Below are positions 43,279 to 53,426 of a stretch of 64,000 nt of DNA, piece after piece. How positions within the stretch are numbered: position 1 is the stretch's first letter; the number at the start of each line of letters is the position of its first letter. Below the pieces are notes generated by a model. The model had not been told where the DNA came from. It worked only from the letters and a program-made list of their open reading frames with translations, and did not search any database. The DNA comes from Spongilla lacustris (lineage: Eukaryota; Porifera; Demospongiae; Spongillida; Spongillidae). The stretch covers positions 4,675,668 to 4,739,667 of the forward strand of contig OX442437.1 of assembly GCA_949361645.1 (NCBI GenBank). The letters are read 5' to 3'. A program made the translations under genes and the position numbers.

Positions 43279-44925
43279 TCAACATTTCAACTTATTCAAT
43301 ATGTTGACACATTGCTCCCTACAAAATGCCATAGCATCACTATAATGCATCTTCGCACATAAGCTGTGCATGTTGTGTAGCAGGGGTAGCATTTGCTTCT
43401 GCAGTGATATTACATCTGCTTCTTCCTCTTCATCATCCTCTGGTTCAGCATTCTCTGCACTGCCTGCATCAACCTGTATATCAGCATTCTCTTCAATGTG
43501 AAGCCATGCTGTCATGATGTCATCGGCAGTTGTTTCAGGGTTTTCAATAGCCTTCAATATTTCATCAAGGCCAGTTGCATGTAACATCTGTGCTGTACCT
43601 GGATTTGTATCTTTAAGCTCCAATAACCTTCCTTTCATCAGCCTGACAGTTTCTTGTTCCATTTGTACAACTGTGCCATCCTGGACATCTGAAGGTTCAG
43701 CAAGCATCTGAGGAGGAAGACACTTTGCATGTTTCCAGCAAGCCAACACAATGGAATCAGAAATACAGTTCCATGCTTCTACAACCAAATTAATGGCATC
43801 ACTGACATGGGCTTGCGAGCCATAATCCAGTCCAGCACATCCTGCAGTCATCTGAGCAGCCAAAGCCTGCAGTTCTGTGTAGTTCTTGGCAACACTGACA
43901 ACTTTGCCAAGTAGCAAGCTTTTATAGTGAGCCTTCGTGGCTGCAATTATTCCTGCATCTAGTGGCTGGAACACAGATGTTGTGTTTGGTGGAAGGACAA
44001 AAACAGTGACTTGTCCTAAAGGATCTGTACAACTGCTGTCGTGTCCCTTAAATCCATCAATTATTAGAGCGACTGGGTCAGATGTCCATTCTCGGATCTT
44101 CTTCAGGAACACCTCCTCCCACCAGCGCGCATACAAGGCACTATCATTCCAAGCGTTGGCTTGATGGAAATATGGAATGCTAGGTGGGTTGTCTCTGAAG
44201 CAACGAGGCTTCTTGCTACATCCAATAACCACCGGGTCCAATTTGCACGTTCCTGTTGCATTCACACATAACACGACAGTCAAGCGGTCTTTACATCTCA
44301 TCTGTTTACTTCCTTTCCCTGCTTGCCTCTTGTCTACGTCACTACTGACAAGGTAGGTTCTATTGGGAATCGTTCTATAGAATAGAGCCGTCTCGTCCAT
44401 ATTAAACACGTTGTTAGGATTAAATTTGCCATCCAAAATAGCACTTCTTATCTTGTCTACTTCCTTATCTGCTTCGGCGAGGTCCACATCAGCAGCTTCG
44501 CCATGAAGTGCGACAGATCTCCCTACGTTGAAGCGCCATCTCCACCTCCAGAACCACCCATCAGAAGCTTTGAAATCAGATATGTTCCGAGCTTTTGCCT
44601 CATAAATGGCACGCGCTTTTATGAGGGCTCTTGAAACTGGTAGAGGTCGCCGACCACCATACTGAGAGCGCAAAAAACGCACCCACTCAAATACTGCTTC
44701 GTCTATCTCTTTATATCTGGGTTTGGCCTTCATGATTTTACAGTCCTTCGGGACGCTTTTCTTTGCAATTTGATCTTTCAGTTGATAGATTTTATACGCT
44801 TGGCTCCTTGAAATGCTGTACTCACTTGCAACATTTCGAACCTTCTTTCCACTCTCTATTTTCTTTATTATGCTTTGTTTATCAGCTAGAGAAACAAACA
44901 CCCGTTTACTACTGCCACCAGACAT
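43279..44925 (-). CDS. Tigger/pogo-like DDE transposase, 548 aa, intact
   Basis: The start was chosen at MSGGSSKRVFVSL (44925) because the alignable part begins there; the frame is open to 45201. Residues about 10-55 form a psq/CENP-B-type helix-turn-helix (SLADKQSIIKKIESGKKVRN, YSISRSQAYKIYQ). The second CENP-B-like domain follows (AVFEWVRFLRSQ, GWFWRWRWRFNVGR). The DDE_1 core has its three acidic residues in FNMDETALFYR, ALIIDGFKGHD and VFQPLDAGII, with LPPNTTS just before the last. The C terminus has an acidic DDEEEEADV stretch. No stop or frameshift was seen. It catalyses cut-and-paste transposition into TA sites. It is the only gene between the TIRs. Confidence 0.93.
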   Translation of the reverse strand: MSGGSSKRVFVSLADKQSIIKKIESGKKVRNVASEYSISRSQAYKIYQLKDQIAKKSVPKDCKIMKAKPRYKEIDEAVFEWVRFLRSQYGGRRPLPVSRALIKARAIYEAKARNISDFKASDGWFWRWRWRFNVGRSVALHGEAADVDLAEADKEVDKIRSAILDGKFNPNNVFNMDETALFYRTIPNRTYLVSSDVDKRQAGKGSKQMRCKDRLTVVLCVNATGTCKLDPVVIGCSKKPRCFRDNPPSIPYFHQANAWNDSALYARWWEEVFLKKIREWTSDPVALIIDGFKGHDSSCTDPLGQVTVFVLPPNTTSVFQPLDAGIIAATKAHYKSLLLGKVVSVAKNYTELQALAAQMTAGCAGLDYGSQAHVSDAINLVVEAWNCISDSIVLACWKHAKCLPPQMLAEPSDVQDGTVVQMEQETVRLMKGRLLELKDTNPGTAQMLHATGLDEILKAIENPETTADDIMTAWLHIEENADIQVDAGSAENAEPEDDEEEEADVISLQKQMLPLLHNMHSLCAKMHYSDAMAFCREQCVNILNKLKC

Positions 44926-45113
44926 CTTTTGCACAACGAAACGATTCCAAAATAGTACACTGTACACTGACGTACAATTGATACAGAATAGGCCTATATA
45001 TATTAGATTTGCGCCTTGCGCTAGCTCATTGTGCGCTTGGCGCATGTAAGAATAGAGCTTTGTGTAATCTTTTGTCCTTGCATTGCAGCCTTTGCCTGTA
45101 ACAAAAGCTACTT

Positions 45114-47583
45114 TGTCTGATATTGAATTCACGAAGGAACGAACGACCAAGATTACATGTTGGCTTGTTGCACGATTGCATTTATAGATATGCGCGCGCA
45201 TGTATCTTACGCATTATATGAATATTGTTATCATCATATCAACACCCCTGCGCTTACTTAGTAAAGGTGCGCACTGATTAGAAATTGTGGACCTGAATGA
45301 TGCATGTGAGGAATTTTTTTTTGGACACTTCCATCGTCAACATGACCCCTGGCAGAGCTCGAACCACAGAGCGCAAGTTTTTTTTTGCTGATTACAGTTA
45401 CTTCAGACGAAGATATCAACATGCACAGCAATGTGTTCGTGGCTTTGCTTACACGCGGTGAGACGATCGAGAAGGGTAAGGCCAACCAGTATGGGGGTAA
45501 GTTAGCAACAGTCCTCGTGACTTATAATCGTACAATTGAAAGTCATGCTTGCATACAGTATAGCCTCTGCGCATGGCTAAATGTATATGTACACATGTAC
45601 CCTGCTGTTTTAGATTATTTATGCACAAGTTTGTATGGTCCCTACACGTAGAAACGAAGCAGCATTAAATGTAGCTTAATCCCCGTGGCAGCCAGCCTAA
45701 CCTGATCGTACGCCACAGACATTTGTCCGGAACGTCCATCTGCCTCAATGAGCCAGAGACCTGAACGCAATTGATCTGTGTTCTCTGTATGAATGGTTGG
45801 CAAAACTGTCCTAAATATAAAGCAGTTTTCAGGTGTCCCATTTTTGACATGTAATGCTGCAGCTACAATTTGCGTGGTACCGTACACATTTGTCATATCA
45901 GCGGCATGTTGCAAATGCATGACATGAAGACCATCACTCCACACTGTACCTTTTTCTTGTGTCGTGCTTTTCATCCTTGCACAGCAGAAAATGGTGTGAT
46001 AGTCATGAAATGTAGGTGCATGTACATGTACTAGCTGTGCTGTTTTTAGATATGCACAAGTGTGTATATGGTTCCTACACATACAAAGAAGCAGCATTAC
46101 ATGTAGCTTAAATCCCCATGGCAGCCAGCCTGACCTGATCGTACTCCACAGACATTTGTCCGCAACGTCCATCTGCCTCAATGAGCCAGTGACCAGAACG
46201 CAATTGATCTGTGTTCTCCGTATGAATGGTTGGCAAAGCTGTCCTAAATATAAAGCAGTTTTCAGGTGTCCCATTTTTGACATGTAATGCTGCAGCTACA
46301 ATTTGTACGGTACCGTACACATTTGTCATATACCAAATGACCATTTCCATCAATATGTTGCAGATGCATGAGCTTCCACTCACTGTACCTTATTCTTGTG
46401 ACGTCCTTTTCATCATCACACAGCAGAAAAGGGTGTGCTGAATGTGTGTGCATGTACTGTACATTTTAAGATTATAAATAGTTATGTACATGTAGAGCTA
46501 TGCATAAGTGTGTATATGGTTCCTACGCATACAAAGAAGCAGCATTACATGTAGCTTAATCCCCGTGGCAGCCAGCCTGACCTGATCGTACTCCACAGAC
46601 ATTTGTCCGCAACGTCCACCTGCCTCAATGAGCCAGTGACCTGAACGCAATTGATCTGTGTTCTCTGTATGAATGGTTGGCGAAGCTGTCCTAAATAGAA
46701 AGCAGTTTTCTGGTGTCCCATTTTTGACATGTAATGCTGCAGCTACATTGTATGGTACCATACACATTTGTCATACCAAATCACTGGTGAGAATATACCA
46801 TTACATCACTCCACACACCATAACTTTGTCCTGTGTTGTGCTTTTTGCCCTGACACAGCAGAAAATGGTGTGCTCATTGCCAAAACTAAGACGAGTTATT
46901 GTGGTTATGGTAGGATTAGGATAACTGCACTCCTCTCTTACCAAATTTAGAAGATTGACGATGTTTGGAACCTTGCGGCAAGACTGATATTCCAGGTACA
47001 TGTACATCCTTATTAATGTTTACCTACTCTGGTCCTCTCAGCTTGAGGTGTTACAAGGTCAGGTGCTCAACCAAGAGAGAAAAAGAGTGAAAGTGTATCA
47101 TCAAGAATGGAAGACGCCGAGGTAAAATGGAAGGAACAGTGTACTGTATGGTGAAAGTTTCTGTCTTTGGGGTTGGGTACTCAGGTTGTGTCCATCCCTC
47201 GACCAAGGTAACAAAGCGAGGTTGAAGCTCATATTCTGGCTAAGAAGTGAGCGTGCAGGTAATATATATACGTACACGTAAGCGTCGTCGTACAAAGGTA
47301 GGCAGGGCTCAGAGAAGGAAAATTAATATTTAGCGACCAGTGTACACAGTAAAGGCGCGTATAAACGGTGAATTCTATTTAGAACTCGGAGAGGTCAACC
47401 ACAGGTAGGTTTGCTAAGTACACAACGGTTACGCAATGCAGACGCTATCTTAATCTTTTCCCATCCGCAACACCTAATGGCGTTTACTTTTGCAATTGGA
47501 TCAGGGAGCCTAAGATAACAATGAATCATGTCAAAAGTCCACTGTTCCGAGGTGTGAAAGTCCACTGTTCCGAGCCCCCCCTG
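45114..47583 (-). repeat. Right terminal inverted repeat of the Tigger-like element
   Basis: The reverse complement of 40680-43149, colin­ear base for base. It ends GAGCCCCCCCTG before TA (47584-47585). The two 18-bp tip repeats are at 47534-47551 and 47557-47574. Confidence 0.9.
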
Positions 47584-47733
47584 TACGTAGTGACAGCTGC
47601 TGTTTCCTAAATGTAAACCGCATAATGCATGTTGTTCGTACGCGCATCCCGCTCGTCACATTAATGTGCCTTCCGCATTGCGCAAGCGCTACTATTGGGC
47701 ACAATAATGTGCCCTTCGCAGGTGAAGGGTTAA

Positions 47734-49439
47734 CCTCCAATCGCCCTAGGACTAACTAAAGTGCTGAAAATAACAAATGGCTGCTTTTAAAACTCTAACA
47801 ATGTTTCGTCTTATTTAGTATTTAGTGCATGCTACTTGGTTTTCCAATATCTTTCATCTTGTGTCACAAGATGAAAGCATCCAGACATTGCACATCCATC
47901 AATTTGTGGGCATTACAGCGAAAATGGGAAACACTTCATCGTTGGTGATGCTATTGTAGGAAAGATATAAAAGAATCAGAATTGCTCTAGAAGTGTTGCA
48001 CAGGTCATCGGAGCAGGTCACCAGTGTCGGAATCACATAAAGTGGTCGGATGGCACAACCACGGATGAAACAGTTCGGGGCATTGATAAATTCTAACCAC
48101 TTATGTAAACAAGACTATTATCTTTTTCTACATAAGTGCCTTTGTGACTTTTTTTTTACATGCACAGCTGGCATCAATAGCTACCTTCCTATCTTTCAAA
48201 TTCAGCTTAGGAACAGATAAGTACGTGCCAATATCAATTTGAAGCCTAGATTTTACTACCAACTATAAATGGACACTTTTTTCTCATTTTTTCTTGAAGC
48301 AATATTAAGTACCTAGTCTTGGTGTCCTATGTTCAAGATTGCTATATGTAATGTCAAGGTGCTATTGAAGTACAACTCTTAAGAATCCTTACAAAGGCTA
48401 TTATTAACCTCAATGCCTCATGTACAAACAATTCTTTTAGTGCTCGTAAAATAAGAAATGTTCAGCGCATACAAGGACGAATGAGATTGGCTTGCATGTG
48501 ATGCAATGACGGGGGGGGTGCACCTTATGATTAACGTAGCACTATTTTGGATCCTTGCATGTTGTACATGTCAATAGTGTCTTTTCCTCTGTGAAAACAC
48601 TGGAGGCTCTAAACAGCCATGGAGCAACTTAAGGTTTCCCTAAGCATTTATTAACCATGTGGGCTACAGGAGAGTCTGAGGATATGAATTGGTGATCACA
48701 TTCTGCTTGAGGCAACAACTGTCCAAACAGGCCAAGAAGAACCTCAAATTCATCATATCAAACTGCAGCTCCACAGCCAAGCATTCACCCATGTCACCAT
48801 AAGAGGTAGCATGTCAAACGACCGCACATAATTGTGAAAACTTTAGTGTAATTGTTATTGCACCAAGGTTCGCTGGCAATGGAATGTGACATGGTACACT
48901 GACTGTTGGTGGTATCACATGTTTGGAACCATTTTTTGGGATCTGCACTGTCAATGCCTATATGGCCTACAAATATGAGTCTGAGCAGGCTTTTTCAGAT
49001 CCCAAAGATGTTGATAGCTTTATTGCATTCATTGGCAAACTGGGTCACCAGCTGATTCTTAATGAATTCCTAGAAGATGGGCGAACAGTTTGCCGGCATT
49101 CAAATGAAGGGGAAGTCATTGAGGAGGCAACTATAATTCTATTTCTAGATGTACATGTATGTAAATGTATTATTTTTTCTCTGCATTTTAGGCCTATGAC
49201 GGTCATACTACTCACCACTAATTATGTACAACCAATGTATCAGACGAAAACTGAATCAACACCTTATGTGCAATGAAAGTGCACAGCATGCCATTCGAAA
49301 TGCTCCTACTGCTGTTGGTTGCAGTAATATTGCTGCAAACACAATAATGGTATTCAATAATCTGTGATGAGAAAGGGTTAACCAATTCAAAGTATGTATG
49401 TGTAATTACTATTTTATATCCATGTTTAACACTTTATAA
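47734..49439. other. Mostly non-coding; one degraded transposase-like frame
   Basis: Apart from the frame at 48923-49276, no exon was recognised. A C-rich GGGGGGG run lies near 48512. The composition is ordinary. Confidence 0.4.
48923..49276 (+). pseudogene. Possible transposase C-terminal remnant
   Basis: An open frame of 117 aa whose first 50 residues read FGICTVNAYMAYKYESEQAF and SFIAFIGKLGHQLILNEFLE. The V-N-A-Y-x-x-Y followed by a helical segment resembles the region after the catalytic core of piggyBac-type DDE transposases. No catalytic motifs were found upstream. The similarity is by eye and weak. Confidence 0.25.
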
Positions 49440-50362
49440 CACCGCATCCACGAGAGACACGGGGAAATTTTGGGGCATTTGTGAATATTGATAATTCCCT
49501 CCTATCGTTTTTTTGACTGGAAAAAAATATGATCAGAAAGCTCACCCATTTGTAAATAGTAATTTCTAATTTTTCTGCAATGGTGCTCTATAAATAACTC
49601 CCTGTTACATGAAAATATCGAATGGGTACGTGATGTGGTAAATGCCCTCGCATACACTTTTTTCAGGGTCATGTTTCCCACCACCTTGAGTATTATTGAA
49701 TCAAAATTGCTGGGTTATACAACTATAGGAGGGTACATAAATTCCTTTTTCAAACAAGCCAAAGCTTCTATTGCACTCGATTTCAGCAGTAAGTTACAAG
49801 ACATTTTCGCTCGCAGTAGACAGGGGGCGTGGTCCACTCATCCAAAGTGCCAGCGAAGGCAGGTTTTGCTAGTTCTACCAAAACATACAGTCTGTACCTG
49901 TCTGGATAGAGTCATGGTATGTTATTTAGTAAAACAGGAAGAAAGATTCTTGAAGTCCGCCCACGCAAAAATTCACTCGCGGTAATGCCGTTTTCTTATT
50001 TCATTACCTTGCACTGCATATCACACTGACCGTGAGAGTTGATAACTTAGAGCCATAATTTTAAACCATTTTCACATAGTTTCATACAGTTTTTACGCAT
50101 TTATTGTAATGCTCTAGAAGCAATATGCTATTTTAAAAATCTGTACCTCTTACGCGATAACGCTAGAACCAATCAACTATGCAATGAAGTTTCGAGCCAA
50201 TGGTATGTCTGTTTGAGATACAAAAAATGCAACATGCCTCATAATGGTACATGTAGTGAAATCTCCACTTAAAACCAAGCAATTCAATCTAGAGGGAATT
50301 AATCATTTTTCAGTTTGCCCCAAAATAGACTAAATTTCCCCCCGTTTCTCGTGGATGCGGTG
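49440..50362. mobile_element. Non-autonomous TIR element, 923 bp
   Basis: Inverted ends CACCGCATCCACGAGA (49440) and TCTCGTGGATGCGGTG (to 50362), extended by CGGGG and GAAATTT with CAAAAT. The interior has no transposase; a 116-codon frame at 49635 is unrecognised. Confidence 0.75.
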
Positions 50363-51345
50363 ATAAATAACCCTACATTTGTGTATTAAAATCATGAAAT
50401 GTAATTGGTTAATGGAAAGAGTGCTCATAAACTCACTATGGCTAGCTCAAATATAAATTCTCCTCCTGAATGCTAATTTTACTCTTCATGTAAATGCAAT
50501 CATTTATAGTTTGAAGCACAATGTATGTCCCCTGCACATATGGGTGTGAAGTTAAAAGCAAAAAAAAAAAAAAAAAAAACAACAACTGATTCACTTTCTC
50601 CACTTAATTTACAAAAAAAACTCATTCTACTACAGTAATATCGAAAAATAAATGAATTGTTAATGGTAGATCGAACAAACACCTACATGTAGCCTTGTAG
50701 GCAAAAAGTGCTGTTTTAGCCTACGTGTAGGTGTTCTATTGCAACCTATGGTCCTTGCATTCAATACCATATAAAATGTTGAACTTGAATAATGTAACAT
50801 AAGGCTTCGTTTTTTAATTTGCTTTGGAGCTCGTTCTACCATTGGCTCTTAAGATACACAATTAAGATGGAGGAGTGTACAAAAATTGCCTACAATTCCT
50901 AATGAAAGGTAGGAAATCGTGTGTGTTTGGCAAAAAGAGTTAAAAATTATATCTGCCTAAAAAAGCGAAGAATGCTTCTTGTAAGTTTTTTGCAAATCGG
51001 AACTCCAGCTAAATGAGGGGCGTGCACCAACAGCATACATAGCACTAGCAGCATGTTGGCATTGTTTTCTGCCGCCACTTTGCAAGTAGCCTTCTTTGGT
51101 AAATTGATCCTCATTATTTCAAATGTTGGCTAAATTGTTTGTTCACTGTTTGGAAAACAAAAAGTGATTTGCAATGCCTACATGTATGCGTAGGTGACAA
51201 TCTATCATTAAAGTGTTTTCTTCTTAACTACTATTTATCCAACTAAGATTGGAGACGATAAGTTGAAATATACAATGCTTATTTGAATTAATTTCGAAGT
51301 TGAAATGTAGTAGTCCTAGATGTAGGACCACCAATGTTCTAGATC
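50363..51345. other. No gene seen
   Basis: AT-rich DNA with a 20-bp A-run near 50560-50579. Nothing else could be supported. Confidence 0.45.
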
Positions 51346-52632
51346 TACAGTGCATAACGTGCTAGTTGATGATAAAATTTTTTGCATCACTTTTACATTT
51401 GAGTGGACTTTTTAACAAAATGGTTTGGGATATCCAAAATCTAATTACAGAATATTGTTTTATGCATCATCTGGCATTAAAAGTACAAAACCACAACTGC
51501 TCACGTGACTTCCTGATTGCATAGCGTTTCATTTTCAGTAATTACCCTAAATAAGTAGTTTTTAAGGAATTTCTCCACCGTTACATGCTGGATTGCGCTG
51601 AAATTCGGTGTGTAAGTGTAGCATGGCCCGTTATCAAAAACTGCCGTGTCCGATTTCGAATGCGGGAAACAGTTTCGGTATTGGCATCCTTTAAGGACAG
51701 ATTTTAGAGGGAATTGTGCTTAGTATGGAGTTTCGTTGCGTGCCCGATCTGAGGTCCCAGGATCAGCTAGTAGATAGTAAAATGATGGTTGAATCCAAGG
51801 CAGTTGCATTCGTGACTTTACTGATGGTTTGGCAGCGAATAGAAAGCCTCTAAGTCGGAGGATGAAAAAAAGTCGGCCATATACAATGAATAACATTATA
51901 AAGTTGACGTCATTGTATTTTGTAGGAGTGGTGATCAAGTCGACAACGGTTCTTTTCCTCTTCAGAGGTGCCTAAATAGGTGATGATGCTTTCCTACATC
52001 TGATTTATCGCCCGCTTGTGGTCTCCAGCAGGGTTTGGTTCTGAAAAGAACCCACTTTTCAGCCAATGACGTCAACTCTATAATGTTATTCATTGTATAT
52101 GGCCGACTTTTTTTCATCCTCCGACTTAGAGGCTTTCTATTCGCTGCGAAACCATCAGTAAAGTCACGAATGCAACTGCCTTGGATTCAACCATCATTTT
52201 ACTATCTACTAGCTGATCCTGGGACTTCAGATCGGGCACGCAACGAAACTCCATACTAAGCACAATTCCCCCTAAAATCTGTCCTTAAAGGATGCCAATA
52301 CCGAAACTGTTTCCCGCATTCGAAATCGGACACGGCAGTTTTCGATAAGGGGCCAGGCTACACTTACACACCAAATTTCAGCGCAATCCAGCATATAATA
52401 GTGGAGAAATCCCTTAAAAACTACTTATTTAGGGTAGTCACTGAAAATGAAACGCTATGCAATTAGGAAGTCACGTGAGCAGTTGTGGTTTTGTACTTTT
52501 AATGCCAGATGATGCATAAACAATATTCTGTAATTAGATTTTGGATATCCCAAACCATTTTGTTAAAAAGTCCACTCAAATGTAAAAGTGATGCAAAAAA
52601 TTTTATCCTCAACTAGCATGTTATGCACTGTA
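51346..52632. mobile_element. Long palindrome, arms about 590 bp
   Basis: Arms 51346 to about 51935 and about 52040-52632 are reverse complements with a few substitutions and small indels (for example ATCTGAGGTCCC versus GGGACTTCAGAT). The spacer is about 100 bp. A 72-aa frame occurs identically oriented outward-in on both arms (51720-51938 minus, 52035-52259 plus), as expected from the palindrome. It is probably a foldback-type transposon. Confidence 0.85.
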
Positions 52633-52808
52633 GGACCAATGCCTGGAGATTAACAGTTAGTTAGTGTGAGTAAAAAAAGCAAATGTGCTAATGTTTCATG
52701 CAAGATACAACTCTCAGCCATTTTTAATGCACTCTATACACAGCCTTTCTCCATTATGTTTGTATACGCTGTGTACATTGGCCTATATATTATTGTATGG
52801 GATAGATG

Positions 52809-53426
52809 GCCCTTCGTTTATAATAATAAAATCTTATAATATTTGAATCATAATAACTTCTGAACGGTTAAGGCTATCGACTTCCTATTGTCAACACTGC
52901 ATACCACACCACCGGGTTCAAACCCGCCATAACTTTCTGTAGGAGTAATCAAATCGCTTCAAATTCGGTTTGTAGGTAGAGAGGCCCTATATCTATCTAT
53001 TTGTTCTGTTCGTTAATTTTTATCCACCCGTTACGGAGATACAGTTGAACAAACTATGTGCACATTTTCGCGCTCGATTTGCACCACAGATTTGGGCAAA
53101 TTGCATTCCGCTCAATGTATGGGGAGGCGGGGATTATAACATTGGCGCGAATCAAGCAGGAAAACGTGCACGAAGTTTGTTCAACTGCATCTCCGTAACG
53201 GATGCATAAAAATTAACGAACAGAACAAATCGATAGATATAGGATCTCTCTACCTACAAACCTAATTTGAAGCGATTTGATTACTCCTACAGAAAGTTAT
53301 GGCGGGTTTGAACCCTGGTACGAAGTGTTGAAAATAGGAAGTCGATAGCCTTAACCATTCAGAAGTTATTATGATTCAAATGCAAAGCAATTTTATAAGA
53401 TTTTATAATCATAAACGAAGGGCCAT
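52809..53426. mobile_element. Second long palindrome, arms about 300 bp
   Basis: It begins GGCCCTTCGTTTATAAT and ends with the complement. Inner blocks GAACGGTTAAGGCTATCGAC, TCAAACCCGCCATAACTTTC and TAACGAACAGAACAAAT are mirrored. A single-armed relative is at 3695-3905, so this is a dispersed family. Confidence 0.88.

Larger units (their letters stand above)
40680..47583 (-). mobile_element. Complete Tigger/pogo-like transposon with 2.5-kb terminal inverted repeats
   Basis: 6904 bp, TA target duplication, CAG termini and an intact transposase: all hallmarks of the pogo/Tigger branch of Tc1/mariner. Unusually, the inverted repeats are about 2470 bp each (40680-43149 and 45114-47583). Paired positions sum to 88263 all along the arms, so no indel separates them, and encoded frames are identical in the two arms. 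After 43149 the left arm continues to match for about 60 bp but lacks 35 bp present on the right. Lack of divergence implies recent transposition or continuing arm homogenisation. Confidence 0.88.
37685..47733 (-). mobile_element. piggyBac-like element, invaded by a Tigger-like transposon
   Basis: The left border is TTAA (37685-37688) followed by CCCTTGACCTGCGC. The right border is GCGAAGGGCACA in reverse, i.e. CGCAGGTGAAGGG followed by TTAA (47730-47733). TTAA duplications with CCC ends define piggyBac. Subterminal CCGCATTA/CCGCATTG motifs lie about 45-65 bp inside both ends. The interior has a 2-kb minisatellite (38201-40215), an N-terminal transposase fragment (40212-40617, minus) and the 6.9-kb insertion 40680-47583. 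Without the insertion the element is about 3.1 kb. The catalytic part of the transposase is missing. Confidence 0.78.

Noticed and set aside
40680..47583. Assembly artefact as an explanation of the perfect inverted arms
   Set aside because: Not excluded, but the element has correct CAG ends, TA duplications on both sides, a central transposase, and lies between the two halves of a TTAA-bounded piggyBac element. A random mis-join would not produce these.
51720..52259. Two identical-looking 72-aa proteins on opposite strands
   Set aside because: They are the same sequence read twice because of the palindrome. No start context or similarity supports a gene.
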